A DNA stretch of 28,949 bases from an uncultured Moraxella sp. (GCA_927911235.1 CAKMOY010000129.1:1-28949); one strand, 5' to 3'. Counted from the first letter of the stretch, positions 7,772 through 17,976 are shown. Numbers and translations: made by a program. Notes: generated by a model from the sequence alone, not told the origin.

Positions 7772-10346
7772 TTATTTGCCAAAAACAAGCTCACCATCTT
7801 TGACATCAACCTTGATGGTATCCCCTGCCACAAATTCCCCAGAAAGTAATTTTACTGACAACGGATTTTCAATTTCTTGTTGAATGGCACGTTTGAGCGG
7901 TCTTGCCCCAAAAATTGGGTCATAACCCACTTCCACAAGCGTTTTCATGGCTTCATCAGACAAGGTTAAATTCATCTCACGTTCCGCCAAACGACTACGC
8001 AACCGTGCAAGCTGAATGTTGGCAATGCCAGACATTTGAGCTTGTCCTAATGGGTGGAACACCACAATTTCATCAATACGGTTGATAAATTCTGGTCTAA
8101 AATGGCTGTTTACAGATTCCATCACCGCAGATTTGATGTCATCATAACGCTCGCCAATCATCTCTTGAATTTTGTGCGAACCTAAGTTTGACGTCATGAT
8201 AATCACCGTGTTTTTAAAGTCCACCACTCGCCCTTGGCTGTCGGTTAAACGCCCATCATCAAGCACTTGAAGCAAAATATTAAACACATCTGGGTGAGCC
8301 TTTTCCACTTCGTCAAACAGCACTACGCTGTAAGGCTTACGGCGTACCGCTTCGGTTAAAATACCGCCTTCTTCATAACCCCACATAACCAGGGGGCGCT
8401 CCAACCAAACGGCTGACGCTGTGTTTTTCCATAAATTCACTCATGTCAATGCGTATCATGGCGTTTTCATCGTCAAACAAAAAGTTGGCAAGTGATTTTG
8501 TCAATTCGGTTTTACCCACGCCTGTCGGGCCTAAAAATAAGAACGAACCACTTGGGCGATTTGGGTCGGAAAGCCCTGCACGGCTACGGCGAACCGCATT
8601 GGCAACGGCTGTAACCGCTTCATCTTGACCGACAACACGCTCGTGCAGTTTGTCTTCCATAGATAGCATTTTTTCACGTTCGCCTTGTAGCATTTTGGCG
8701 ACAGGAATGCCTGTGCTTGCTGACACGACTTCGGCAATTTCGTTATCCGTTACTTTATTTCGCAAAAGTTTTGGGGCTGAGCCGTTGGCATTTCGCTCCA
8801 CTAAATCCGATTCGTGAATGCGTTTTTCTAAGTCTGGAATGGTTTCGTACTGCAACTTACTCATGGTTTCGTAGTCGCCTTCACGACTTGCCTTATCATA
8901 AGCAATACGTGCCTTGTCAAGCTCATCTTTTAACTGCTGACTGCCTTTTACCAACGCTTTTTCGGCTTGCCAAACGTCATTTAAATCGGCATATTGTTTT
9001 TCAAGCTCATCAATTTGCTCATTTAACAATTTTAATTGGGCTTTTGCACCGTCATCTTCTTCATTTTTTAACGTTTCACGTTGCATTTTTAAAGCAATCA
9101 AACGGCTGTTAATTTTTTCCATCACTTCTGGCTTGCTGTCAAGTTCCATTTTTAAACGGCTTGACGCTTCATCAATCAAATCAATCGCCTTATCTGGCAA
9201 TTTGCGGTCGGTGATGTAGCGGTGGCTCATGCGAGCGGCGGCGATAATCGCACTGTCTTGAATGTCCACGCCATGATGCAATTCGTAACGCTCTTTTAAG
9301 CCACGCAAAATGGCAATGGTATCTTCCACAGTCGGCTCATCTACAAGCACCTTTTGAAAACGACGTTCAAGGGCGGCATCTTTTTCAATAAATTGGCGGT
9401 ATTCATCAAGCGTGGTTGCTCCAACGCAGTGCAGTTCGCCCCTTGCCAACGCAGGTTTTAACATATTGCCTGCGTCCATTGCCCCATCTGACTTGCCCGC
9501 CCCTACCATTGTGTGAATTTCATCAATAAACAAGATGATTTGACCGTCTGATTTTGCCAAATCGTTTAACACCGCTTTTAGGCGTTCTTCAAATTCGCCA
9601 CGGTATTTCGCCCCTGCAATCAACGCCCCCAAATCTAGCGACAAAACTTTTTTGTTTCGCAAGCCTTCTGGCACATCGCCATTGACGATTTTTTGGGCAA
9701 GCCCTTCCACAATGGCGGTTTTACCCACGCCCGGTTCGCCAATCAACACAGGGTTATTTTTGGTACGTCTTGACAACACTTGAATGGTACGGCGAATCTC
9801 TTCATCACGCCCAATTACAGGGTCTAGCTTGCCACTTTCGGCACGCTCGGTCAAATCAATGGTGTATTTGTTCAACGCATCACGTTGTTCTTGGCTATGT
9901 TGGTCTTGCACGGTGTCGCCCCCACGAATAAAATTAATCACTTGACGCAGTTTTGGTTCGTTTACGCCAGCCTTGCCCAAAATCTTGGCGGTGTCAGACG
10001 TTTCTGCCAACGCCACCAGCACCCAATCAGTTGCCACATAAGTATCGCCTGCTTTTTGGGCGTGGCGGTCGGCAAGGTTTAGCACTTTGACGCTGTTATT
10101 ACTTAAGTTTACATCGCCTGTTGGGTTTGAGATAACTGCTTGATTATCAAGCGATTTTTGAATTTCTGATTTTAACAGATTAATGTTCGCCCCTGCCTGC
10201 TCATAAATATTGATGTTGCTTTCATCATTTAACAGCACCGATAATAAATGAATGGGTTCAATGGCGGTGTGGTCTCGTCCGATAGCAAGGCTTTGGGCTT
10301 GTTGTAGGGCGTTTTGGAGTGTGGTAGTGAGTTTGTCAAACTGCAT
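7772..10346 (-). CDS. clpB: ClpB disaggregase, frame interrupted
   Basis: ClpB is the hexameric AAA+ chaperone that works with DnaK to pull apart aggregated proteins. In order: the double Clp N domain (1-145), the first AAA+ module with Walker A GEPGVGKT at 203-210 and Walker [10 protein letters not shown], the coiled-coil middle domain (about 400-525), and the second module with GPTGVGKT at 606-613. The direct frame ends after GAPPGYVGL. Removing one C from the four at 8379-8382 restores [17 protein letters not shown] and runs to 7772. The joined length of 857 residues equals that of the E. coli protein. The ATG has AAGGA upstream and candidate heat-shock and housekeeping promoters. Confidence 0.96.
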
Positions 10347-10382
10347 AATTTTTTCCTTATCAAAGTGTTTGGATTAATTTAT

Positions 10383-10440
10383 TAATAAGGATAAAAATTG
10401 GCGTTTCAATGGTTATTTTAAAAAAATTTTATTTTGTCAA
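10383..10440 (-). promoter_or_regulatory. Candidate clpB promoters (sigma-32-like and sigma-70)
   Basis: On the minus strand ATTGAAA (10404-10410) and CCTTATTA (10383-10390) are 13 bases apart, close to the CTTGAAA/CCCCATNT heat-shock pattern at the -35 but weak at the -10. Further upstream, TTGACA (10435-10440) and AATAAC (10412-10417) are 17 bases apart. Heat-shock control is known for clpB in relatives; here it is inferred. Confidence 0.4.
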
Positions 10441-10645
10441 TAATTTTTTATGACTAAAAAGTCATAATGGTAAATTTGGCTTTGTGTTTATATTTGGTTT
10501 TTGTCAAAACTTTTCAATTGTTTGATGAAATTTTTTGAACTTTGCTTATAATTAATCTGCATATTTTTTTGCGACAAAAACTTTTATTTGCAAAACATGA
10601 TAAAATCAGCGACAATAACAATATTTTTAACAACAGGAAACCTTT

Positions 10646-11467
10646 ATGAGTTTACAAAATTTTATTGAACAAGCCTTTGAAAATCGTGCTGATTTTAGCC
10701 CGAACAACGCCCCACAAGATGTGCGTGATGCGGTCAATGACGTATTAAACCAACTAGACGCTGGTACTCTGCGTGTTGCCGAAAAAATCGGTGGCGAATG
10801 GGTGGTAAACCAATGGGCAAAAAAAGCGGTGTTATTGTCATTTCGTCTAAACGACAACTACGCCATGCCGTCAGCCCAACATTTGCAATTTTTTGACAAA
10901 GTGCCGACCAAATTTGCCGACTGGACAGAAGAACAATTTCGTGTGTCTGGCATTCGTGTTGTACCGCCTGCGGTGGCTCGTAAGGGTTCGTTTATTGGCA
11001 AAGGGGCGATTTTGATGCCATCTTATGTAAACATCGGTGCGTATGTGGACGAAGGCACAATGGTGGATACTTGGGCGACTGTGGGTAGCTGTGCCCAAAT
11101 CGGCAAAAACGTGCATTTGTCTGGCGGTGTGGGCATTGGTGGCGTGCTTGAGCCATTACAAGCCAACCCAACCATCATTGAAGACAACTGCTTTATCGGT
11201 GCAAGAAGTGAAATCGTGGAAGGCGTGATTGTAGAAGAAGGCTCGGTCATCTCAATGGGCGTGTACATCGGTCAATCAACCAAAATCTACGACCGCATCA
11301 CAGGCGAAATCACTTACGGACGTATTCCTGCAGGTTCAGTCGTTGTTTCGGGCAGTTTGCCAAGCAAAGACGGCTCGCATAGCTTATATTGTGCGGTGAT
11401 TGTGAAAAAAGTGGACGCACAAACTCGTAGCAAAACGTCTATCAATGATTTGTTAAGAGCGGATTAA
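10646..11467 (+). CDS. dapD: 2,3,4,5-tetrahydropyridine-2,6-dicarboxylate N-succinyltransferase
   Basis: DapD transfers succinyl from succinyl-CoA to tetrahydrodipicolinate in the succinylase branch of diaminopimelate/lysine synthesis. The 273-residue protein is complete: a helical N-terminal domain, then a left-handed beta-helix of hexapeptide repeats (about 105-240, with [20 protein letters not shown] and [14 protein letters not shown]), and a C-terminal segment with [20 protein letters not shown]. The ATG has AGGAAA upstream. The next step but one, DapE, is encoded 0.45 kb on, on the other strand. The gene ends in a clear terminator. Confidence 0.97.
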   Translation: MSLQNFIEQAFENRADFSPNNAPQDVRDAVNDVLNQLDAGTLRVAEKIGGEWVVNQWAKKAVLLSFRLNDNYAMPSAQHLQFFDKVPTKFADWTEEQFRVSGIRVVPPAVARKGSFIGKGAILMPSYVNIGAYVDEGTMVDTWATVGSCAQIGKNVHLSGGVGIGGVLEPLQANPTIIEDNCFIGARSEIVEGVIVEEGSVISMGVYIGQSTKIYDRITGEITYGRIPAGSVVVSGSLPSKDGSHSLYCAVIVKKVDAQTRSKTSINDLLRAD

Positions 11468-11497
11468 TGGTTAACCAATTAATTTACAAAATATAGC

Positions 11498-11530
11498 AAT
11501 AAGGGTGTAAAATATACGCCCTTATTTTTT
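11498..11530 (+). terminator. Terminator after dapD
   Basis: A 12-bp stem (AATAAGGGTGTA with TACGCCCTTATT, one G-T pair) and a five-base loop run into six T. The last bases overlap the stop of the convergent membrane-protein gene. The stem shares the GGnnGTA/TACGCCC core of the dispersed repeat. Confidence 0.8.
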
Positions 11531-11846
11531 ATTCACCAGCAATCTCTGGGTTTTGGTAATCGTGTGTTTTGTAAAAAAGCACCAATAACGATGCGTAACA
11601 AAATACGCTAATCAAACAAAGTCCCATAAAATTTACCGTACTTTTTTCCATGCTTTGTAAAGGCATGAATGGGACAAATGCTTTTGGTTGTCGCCATAAA
11701 GTAAGATTGATTAAAATCTGTACAATAAAACCGACAAAAGCCACTTTTTCAATATGTTTGTCAACCAAAGTTGGTTTTTGGTAAACAATATACAGACCAA
11801 TCGCAAAAATAATCAGATAAGCTAACAATGATATCGCAAAAATCAT
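11529..11846 (-). CDS. Hypothetical small membrane protein
   Basis: A 105-residue protein with three hydrophobic segments: at the start (IFAISLLAYLIIFAIGLYIV), in the middle (VAFVGFIVQILINLTLW) and near the end (FMGLCLISVFCYASLLVLFY). It should sit in the inner membrane. I prefer the ATG at 11846 because AAGGAG lies seven bases before it; the ATG two codons earlier is too close. It is separated by about 75 bp from dapE and has no recognisable family. It overlaps the dapD terminator at its 3' end. Confidence 0.6.
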   Translation of the reverse strand: MIFAISLLAYLIIFAIGLYIVYQKPTLVDKHIEKVAFVGFIVQILINLTLWRQPKAFVPFMPLQSMEKSTVNFMGLCLISVFCYASLLVLFYKTHDYQNPEIAGE

Positions 11847-11920
11847 CAGCATTCTCCTTATTTAATTAGCTTGATTGATGATTTTATTGTAGCATATTTT
11901 TACGAAAAACAATCAAAAAT

Positions 11921-13085
11921 TTACGTTAATAAATTCTCTAAAATCTGCTCATAAATCGCCGTCAATTTTTCCAAATCGTCCACTGCCACACATTCATTTA
12001 CTTGATGAATGGTTGCGTTTAACACGCCCAATTCCACCACTTGAGCCCCTGTCGGAGCGACAAAGCGTCCGTCCGATGTACCGCCAGAGGTAGATAATTC
12101 GGTATCAATATTCATCACGTTTTTAATGGCAGTTTGGCACGCATTGACAAGTTTGCCTTGCTCGGTCAAAAACGGCTTGCCAGAGAGTTTCCAGTCAATG
12201 GTAAAACTTGCCTTGCCATCTGTAAAATATTTATCAAAAATCGCATAAGTTTTGGCTTTAAGTTCAGTTTCGTTGGTTTCGGTAGAAAAACGAAAATTAA
12301 ATTCTGCCGTCAAGGTCTGCGGAATGACGTTATTCGCCCCAGTGCCTGCGTTTAGGTTGGAGATTTGCATGGTCGTTGGCGGAAAATAATCGTTGCCATT
12401 GTCCCACGTTTGGGCGACCAAGTCATTTAACGCGGGCATGGCATAATGAATGGGATTGACCGCCAAATGCGGATAGGCAACATGTCCTTGCTTGCCTGTA
12501 ACGGTCAGCACACCACCAAGTGAGCCACGTCTGCCGTTTTTGATGACATCGCCCAAAACGTTGGTGCCTGACGGCTCACCTACTAGACAATAATCAATTT
12601 TTTTCTTGGCGGTTTTCTAAGGTTTCCACCACTTTGACTGTGCCATTTACCGATGGACCTTCTTCGTCCGATGTCAAAAGCAGGGCGATTGAGCCGTTAT
12701 GATTTGGGTGTTTTTTGACAAAATTTTCACAAGCCACCGTAAAGCAAGCGATGGCAGTTTTCATGTCGGACGCACCACGAGCGTACAGATAGCCGTCTTT
12801 GATGGTTGGTTCAAATGGCGGATACGTCCAATTTTTTTCATCGCCTGTTGGCACAACGTCTGTATGCCCCAAAAAGCACACAAGCGGTGAAGCGTTGCCA
12901 CGTCTTGCCCATAGGTTTTTTACTTGAGCATTTCGTCCTGTGTCGCCTTCGCCAAAGTACATAAATTCGCTGACAAAACCGCTGTTTGCCAAGCGGTCAG
13001 CAATGATGTTTTGGCAATTTTCGTCTTTTGGCGTAACCGATGGGTGTTTTAATAATTCAAAGCTTAAATCTAGGGTGGGGGTCAT
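11921..13085 (-). CDS. dapE: Succinyl-diaminopimelate desuccinylase, frame interrupted
   Basis: DapE is the two-zinc M20 peptidase-family enzyme that removes succinate from N-succinyl-LL-diaminopimelate. Residues expected for metal binding and catalysis are present: [10 protein letters not shown] with His74 and Asp76, RGASDMK with Asp107, and SDEEGP with Glu141 and Glu142. A late [11 protein letters not shown] matches the family. The start is ATG 13085, with AGGAAA upstream. The direct frame ends at 12594 after ENRQEKN. Removing one T from the seven at 12598-12604 restores [20 protein letters not shown] and runs to 11921, giving 387 residues, a usual length. The second half has no start of its own with a good ribosome site. 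Confidence 0.95.
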
Positions 13086-13214
13086 GTTATTTCCTAATAA
13101 AAACTTGTAAAATTCTAAAAGTTTGCAAAAATGGTGCATTTTGCTAGATTTTTGCATTTTTAGCAAGAAATTTTACACAAAATTTAACATTAATAACATA
13201 AAACAAAACAGAAT

Positions 13215-13805
13215 ATGACGATTTCTACTTATCTTTACGGCTTAAAGATGGGTTTTTCGCTGATTTTAGCGATTGGGGCTCAAAATGCCTTTGTGTTAAA
13301 ACAAGGCTTAAAAAAAGAATTTGTCTTTGCTGTGTGCTTGATTTGTGCCTTGTCCGATGCGGTGTTGATAGGGGCGTGCGTGTTTGGTTTTGGCAAATTT
13401 ATCAGCCAATATCCGCAGATTGTAACCATTGCCAAATATGGCGGTGCGTTGTTTTTATTTGTCTACGGGCTAAGAAGTCTGTTAAGCAATTTTAAACAAA
13501 ATGATGGACTTGTCGCCAAAGGGGAAGACGTGGCAAGTCTTGGCAAGGTAGTGGCGTTTGCTTGGCTCAATCCGCACGTTTATTTGGATACGGTGGTGTT
13601 TTTGGGGTCGATTTCTACCCAATTTAGCGATAAATTATCGTTTGCACTTGGGGCGATGAGTGCATCATTTATTTTCTTTTTTGGCTTAGGTTTTGGAGCA
13701 AGATTGTTGCAACCGATTTTTGCCAAACTAAAAGCATGGCAAGTGCTTGATTTTATCATTGGTTTGGTGATGTGGGCGATTGCGGTGAAGTTGGTGATTG
13801 GTTAA
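13215..13805 (+). CDS. argO: LysE/ArgO family amino-acid exporter
   Basis: A 196-residue inner membrane protein with five or six hydrophobic helices. It opens with GFSLILAIGAQNAFVLKQGL, the hallmark of LysE/ArgO exporters, and has FAWLNPHVYLDTVVFLGS near the middle. Members export lysine or arginine. It diverges from dapE with 129 bp between starts, which fits a lysine-related role, but ArgO against LysE substrate cannot be decided from sequence. Its stop overlaps the end of the convergent oxygenase gene by four bases. No LysG/ArgP regulator is adjacent. Confidence 0.85.
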   Translation: MTISTYLYGLKMGFSLILAIGAQNAFVLKQGLKKEFVFAVCLICALSDAVLIGACVFGFGKFISQYPQIVTIAKYGGALFLFVYGLRSLLSNFKQNDGLVAKGEDVASLGKVVAFAWLNPHVYLDTVVFLGSISTQFSDKLSFALGAMSASFIFFFGLGFGARLLQPIFAKLKAWQVLDFIIGLVMWAIAVKLVIG

Positions 13806-14404
13806 AAAACAATCTCATCTCGTCTAAACCAAGTCGCAATAGAAAACCGCTCACGATGGGTAATTTCCACTTGATGACGCAAATTACTATCAAACACCAC
13901 AAGGCGATTGCCTTGCGGTTGTAATTTTTGCTCAATGTTTTGTTTATCAATCAACAAAATTTCACCACCGTTATTTTCACCCCAATTTTCATTGAGATAA
14001 AACACCGCCGAAATTACCCGCTCATCACGCCCAACAGGATTGTCGATGTGCCATTGATAACCAAATCCCACAGGATAGCGAGCATAATGGGCTTCACAGC
14101 GTTTTATCCCTGCAAAAAACACATAATTAAAAAACCGCCCCAAGTCTTCAATACTTGCCAAATACTGCATACCAACAGGGCAGTCGTGGGTATTTTCAAT
14201 CCAACGAGTGCTATCGCCACGAATAGCCGTCAAACGCTCGCCATGCGTGAGATGGGCTTGTTGATAGGCTATCAATCCGCTTTCTTGTTGTAATTGATAA
14301 AAATCGTTTTTTTCAAAACAATTGTCTATCACAAAAAAGCCCAAATTGTCAAAATTATTTAAGTCATTTTCGCTAATTTTTTGTTGCCAATCTATTTGAA
14401 ACAT
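13802..14404 (-). CDS. 2OG-Fe(II) oxygenase family protein
   Basis: A 200-residue protein of the prolyl 4-hydroxylase-like 2-oxoglutarate/Fe(II) oxygenase superfamily. The iron triad is visible as His119-x-Asp121 (YQWHIDNP) and His177 (NLRHQVE), and the co-substrate arginine as Arg186 in RERFSIATWF. The core NGGEILLID is also typical. Relatives hydroxylate residues on proteins such as ribosomal or elongation factors, but the substrate here is unknown. It is convergent with the exporter and overlaps it by four bases, so the two 3' ends share a region without a separate terminator. Confidence 0.85.
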   Translation of the reverse strand: MFQIDWQQKISENDLNNFDNLGFFVIDNCFEKNDFYQLQQESGLIAYQQAHLTHGERLTAIRGDSTRWIENTHDCPVGMQYLASIEDLGRFFNYVFFAGIKRCEAHYARYPVGFGYQWHIDNPVGRDERVISAVFYLNENWGENNGGEILLIDKQNIEQKLQPQGNRLVVFDSNLRHQVEITHRERFSIATWFRRDEIVF

Positions 14405-14517
14405 ATTTTTGCCTTTTTTTAAGAAAAATTTTCAAAAAATCTGCCAATATGCTACCATACTATGCTTAATTTGTACCATATTTAAGTTTTAAAAATTCAC
14501 AACCATTTGGATAACCG

Positions 14518-15393
14518 ATGAACTATCAACATGCCTACCACGCAGGCAACTTTGCCGATGTGGTCAAACACGTTTTATTGTTACAATTATTAGAGCAATT
14601 AAGCCAAAAACCAAAACCTTTTTACACGCTTGATGCCTATGGCGGACGTGGGCTGTATTCGTTGGCAAGTGTAGAAGCCAAAAAAACCCATGAAGCGGTC
14701 GGTGGTGTGCAAAAACTCATGCAACACGACAACGTAAAAGCCCCACAAGCGGTGAAAACCTACCTTGATGACTTGGCGTATGCTCGCAAGTTTTATGACA
14801 AATACGTCTATACAGGCTCGCCTTGGTTTATCGCTCGTCATATCCAAAAACACCCTGATGTCAAAAATCGTGCGGAAGCCTTTGAATTTAAAGCCGATGA
14901 ATACGATGCATTAAATTATCAGTTGCACCAGTTGCCAATCGGTATCGCTCACCGCAACGCTTACGAAGGCATTCCTGCGGTGGTGCCACCTGTGGAAAAA
15001 CGTGGGCTGATTTTGATTGACCCACCGTTTGAACAAGAACACAAAGATTTTAGCAGTTTGGTAGAATTGTTGGTAAAAATCCACAAAAAATGGGCAACAG
15101 GTATTTTGGCGTTGTGGTTTCCGATTAAAAATAGCGAAGCGGTGGAACTTTTTTACAAAAAAATGAAACGCACAGGCATTAAACGCCAATTGATTTGCGA
15201 ATTAAACATTTATCCGACTGATTTGCCGATGGGTTTAAACGGTACAGGTATGTTAATTATTAATCCGCCGTATCAATTTGACAAGCACGTAGGCGAGATT
15301 TTGCAATATTTACAGCCGATTTTACAGCACCCTGATTGTCCAAATATGACAGACGAACAAAAAGTCAAAGTAGAATGGTTGGTCGGTGAGTGA
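14518..15393 (+). CDS. rlmJ: 23S rRNA (adenine(2030)-N6)-methyltransferase RlmJ
   Basis: RlmJ methylates A2030 of 23S rRNA using S-adenosylmethionine. The protein opens with MNYQHAYHAGNFADVVKHVL, diagnostic of the family. The cofactor region is YTLDAYGGRGLYSL at about 36-49, and the catalytic DPPFE motif is at 168-172. Length is 291 residues, slightly above the E. coli protein. A GGATAACCG sequence precedes the ATG. It is 50 bp upstream of pssA on the same strand and may be cotranscribed. Confidence 0.95.
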   Translation: MNYQHAYHAGNFADVVKHVLLLQLLEQLSQKPKPFYTLDAYGGRGLYSLASVEAKKTHEAVGGVQKLMQHDNVKAPQAVKTYLDDLAYARKFYDKYVYTGSPWFIARHIQKHPDVKNRAEAFEFKADEYDALNYQLHQLPIGIAHRNAYEGIPAVVPPVEKRGLILIDPPFEQEHKDFSSLVELLVKIHKKWATGILALWFPIKNSEAVELFYKKMKRTGIKRQLICELNIYPTDLPMGLNGTGMLIINPPYQFDKHVGEILQYLQPILQHPDCPNMTDEQKVKVEWLVGE

Positions 15394-15443
15394 TTTTGAA
15401 TTTTTTTTACAATTTTTTGTAAAAAGAAAAAACAGGGATAATC

Positions 15444-16253
15444 ATGACAAATACACAAACTGAGAATTTAGCAAATAACGAGCATGACGGCTTGACGATT
15501 GAAGTGGTGGAAGACGAGCAAGTCGCTAATAAGACGGTAACAAGAAAAGGCGTGTACGTCATTCCAAACTCGTTTACGCTGTTGTCGCTGTTGGCAGGGT
15601 TTTATGCGATTACCATTAGCTCGCAAGGGCAGTTTATGACGGCTTGTATTGCGATTTTTGTGTCGGCAGTTTTGGACGGTATGGACGGACGTGCCGCTCG
15701 TATGTTAAAAGCCCAAAGTGCCTTTGGCGAGCAGTTGGACAGCCTTGCTGACTGTATTGCCTTTGGGCTGACCCCTGCGGTGCTGATTTATCATTATGCG
15801 TTACAGCCACTTGGACGAGTGGGGATTGCCTGTGCGTTCGTCTATGCGTCATGTGCGGCATTGCGTTTGGCACGGTTTAACGTACAAATTGGCGTGGTGG
15901 ACAAAAAATATTTTATTGGCGTGGCAAGTCCGTTGGCGGCGATTTTGATTGCGACTTTTGTCATGGTAACGATGGATTATCCGAATATTTTCCCAAGAAA
16001 CGGCACGACACTACAAGTCTTGTCGGCTGTGTGGGTCGTTGTGGCAGGCTTGCTGATGGTAAGCAATTTAAAATACCATTCGTTTAAAGAATTTGACAAA
16101 AAACGTGTGCCATTTGTCGCCTTGATTGTGGTGATTTTTGTGCTTGGTATTGTGTTAAATGATATTCCGCTTGGATTGTTAACAATGAGCGTGATTTATG
16201 CCTTGTCAGGCATTATAACAGGTATTTTAGAAAAATTACACAAACCATCATAA
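15444..16253 (+). CDS. pssA: CDP-diacylglycerol--serine O-phosphatidyltransferase
   Basis: This membrane enzyme makes phosphatidylserine from CDP-diacylglycerol and serine, the precursor of phosphatidylethanolamine. It is a CDP-alcohol phosphatidyltransferase with the full motif at residues 78-103: DGMDGRAAR, Gly95, Asp99 and Asp103. There are six to eight hydrophobic segments, and an acidic soluble start of about 35 residues. It is of the Bacillus/Pseudomonas integral-membrane type, not the E. coli PLD-like type. AGGGA lies before the ATG. The frame is intact at 269 residues. Confidence 0.93.
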   Translation: MTNTQTENLANNEHDGLTIEVVEDEQVANKTVTRKGVYVIPNSFTLLSLLAGFYAITISSQGQFMTACIAIFVSAVLDGMDGRAARMLKAQSAFGEQLDSLADCIAFGLTPAVLIYHYALQPLGRVGIACAFVYASCAALRLARFNVQIGVVDKKYFIGVASPLAAILIATFVMVTMDYPNIFPRNGTTLQVLSAVWVVVAGLLMVSNLKYHSFKEFDKKRVPFVALIVVIFVLGIVLNDIPLGLLTMSVIYALSGIITGILEKLHKPS

Positions 16254-16314
16254 ACATTGCAATATTGGCGATGTTCATATGATAAAATAATTACTTTAAT
16301 AAAGGAAAAAATTG

Positions 16315-17073
16315 ATGACAAACAGTAAACCAACCCTTGACACGGTGTTAAACCACCGCTCAATCCGCAAGTTCACCCAAGAGCCAATCAGTGAAGAATT
16401 GCTAAATACTTTGTTTAGTGCAGGTATGGCAGGCTCAACGTCAGGCTATCTACAGTCGGCAAGCATTATCCGAGTGACGGACAAACAACTACGTTACGAT
16501 ATCCGCCGTATCTGTGCCAACGCCCAAGATGCCAAAGAAGGCGAAAAATACGGACACCATTATGTAGAAAACTGTGCTGAATTTTTGATTTTTTGTATGG
16601 ACAGCAACCGCCATTTGACCCTACTGCCAGAAGCCCAAATTGACTGGACAGAAGTGGTATTGGTCGGTGCGGTGGACGCAACCATCATCGCCCAAAATCT
16701 ACTGGTAACGGCGGAAAGTCTAGGCTTAGGCGGTGTGTACATTGGTAGCGTGCGAAATGACATTGACAAATTAAGCGAACTGCTAAAATTGCCAAAAGGC
16801 ATTGTACCACTATTTGGTATGTGTTTGGGCTATCCAGACCAAGACCCCGCCATGCGTCCACGCTTGCCAAATAGCGTGATTGTATCAACCAATCAATACG
16901 AACCTGCCAGCAAAGCCGAACTTGATGCCTTTAACGACACGGTCAAAGACTATTATAGCCAACTGCGTCATGCCGATATGGACTGGACATCGCAAATCGT
17001 GAATTATTTGGCAAAACCATCTCGTCCAGAGATTTTGCCGTATTTAAACAAACAAGGTTTTGCAAAACGTTAA
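16315..17073 (+). CDS. nfsA: Oxygen-insensitive NADPH nitroreductase, NfsA type
   Basis: A 252-residue flavoprotein of the NfsA/FRP group, which reduces nitroaromatics, quinones or flavins with NADPH by two-electron steps. It has the N-terminal RSIRKFTQEPISEELL, the MAGSTSGYLQSASIIRV FMN-binding stretch, VDATIIAQNLLVTAESLGLGGVYIGSVRN, and the group-typical LFGMCLGYP near residue 180. The ATG at 16315 follows AAAGGA; the TTG just before it belongs to the same frame. It ends in a shared bidirectional terminator. A second, shorter nitroreductase of a different subgroup lies at 23.8 kb. Confidence 0.9.
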   Translation: MTNSKPTLDTVLNHRSIRKFTQEPISEELLNTLFSAGMAGSTSGYLQSASIIRVTDKQLRYDIRRICANAQDAKEGEKYGHHYVENCAEFLIFCMDSNRHLTLLPEAQIDWTEVVLVGAVDATIIAQNLLVTAESLGLGGVYIGSVRNDIDKLSELLKLPKGIVPLFGMCLGYPDQDPAMRPRLPNSVIVSTNQYEPASKAELDAFNDTVKDYYSQLRHADMDWTSQIVNYLAKPSRPEILPYLNKQGFAKR

Positions 17074-17091
17074 TTTTGTAAAATGCTAAAA

Positions 17092-17122
17092 AAATCCGTT
17101 AAATCAAATGTTTAACGGATTT
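17092..17122. terminator. Bidirectional terminator between nfsA and the lipoprotein gene
   Basis: AAATCCGTTAAA pairs perfectly with TTTAACGGATTT across a seven-base loop. The minus-strand side is followed by seven T, so it fits best as the end of the convergent lipoprotein gene. Confidence 0.8.
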
Positions 17123-17140
17123 CTATTTATCAATAAAAAT

Positions 17141-17860
17141 TTAATCAATACTTGCCAAAACTTGTACAGGCAATGTTACCACATCAAACGCCAATGCAAA
17201 CGGCAAAGCAACCAATTTTGCTACCGCATTTGCCCCATTACCGCCTTGGGTGGTGGTCGTGGTTTGGCTTTGATAAGTGTAAATAGACACTTGGTAAGGC
17301 TTTGACAATGGGCGGAATTTTGATTGAATCAACGCCAAATTATTCACCGCAGGATAGACACCGCCAGATACAGGTACTTCAAAACAAAAACGCTGGGCGT
17401 TCATGCGTGTATCGCTGTCGGTGGTGCATTCTGTTCCTTTGTTGCGTAACACAAAATCATAATCATTGCTGTGAAAACTGCTTTTTAACTTGGCATAAGA
17501 CAATGCCAAAGTACCTGAAAAATGTCCATCATTGTTTTTTGAAAAAAAGTCGAGTGGTTTGGTAACTTTGATATAATTTGAGTCAAGGTTGGTGAATAAT
17601 TGGGCGACTTCATCACCGCCTTGGGTCAGCACATAACTGTGTTTTTCACCGACAATCACCACGCTGTTGCTTGGTATGCCTGCAATCGGTGTGGCAGGCT
17701 TGCCAAAGGCGACCACATCATCATTGATAAGGGTGGTTTTTTGGTTGGTGGTGCGAGTGGTGGTTTGGCTTGGACTGTTATTTAACAGTTCGGTGGTGGC
17801 ACAGCCTGTTAAAGTAGCGATGGCACTAGTGATAATGGCGGTTTTTATGATGGTTTTCAT
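17141..17860 (-). CDS. Putative lipoprotein of unknown function
   Basis: A 239-residue protein with a lipoprotein signal peptide: lysine, a hydrophobic run (TAIITSAIATL) and the lipobox LTGC with Cys19 or Cys20 as the lipidated residue. A Thr/Ser/Gln linker follows. The body contains VVIVGEKHSYVLTQGGDEVA and two cysteines (GTEC, RFCF). The end is hydrophobic and proline-containing (LPFALAFDVVTLPVQVLASID), a pattern seen in small outer-membrane lipoproteins of the YceK kind. I do not recognise the family. It is monocistronic between two terminators. Confidence 0.7.
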   Translation of the reverse strand: MKTIIKTAIITSAIATLTGCATTELLNNSPSQTTTRTTNQKTTLINDDVVAFGKPATPIAGIPSNSVVIVGEKHSYVLTQGGDEVAQLFTNLDSNYIKVTKPLDFFSKNNDGHFSGTLALSYAKLKSSFHSNDYDFVLRNKGTECTTDSDTRMNAQRFCFEVPVSGGVYPAVNNLALIQSKFRPLSKPYQVSIYTYQSQTTTTTQGGNGANAVAKLVALPFALAFDVVTLPVQVLASID

Positions 17861-17976
17861 GATTTTCCTTAACGTTGTGAAATGCTTGCTGGTTTACAAG
17901 TGTTTTTATTTCAATCAAATTAATCAACAATGTAAATCAATTATTTATCGTCATTGTTTTTCAATCTATACCACAA

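Noticed and set aside
8373..8440. Two separate clpB genes or a programmed frameshift
   Set aside because: The second frame has no real start, the break is a C run of four, and joining gives exactly the normal protein length; a one-base error is simpler.
8717..9112. 131-codon ORF on the plus strand
   Set aside because: It is antisense to the clpB middle domain, with no ribosome site and composition of a shadow frame.
15405..15428. Hairpin between rlmJ and pssA as a terminator
   Set aside because: The T run precedes and forms the stem, and only A-rich sequence follows, so it does not fit an intrinsic terminator on the plus strand.
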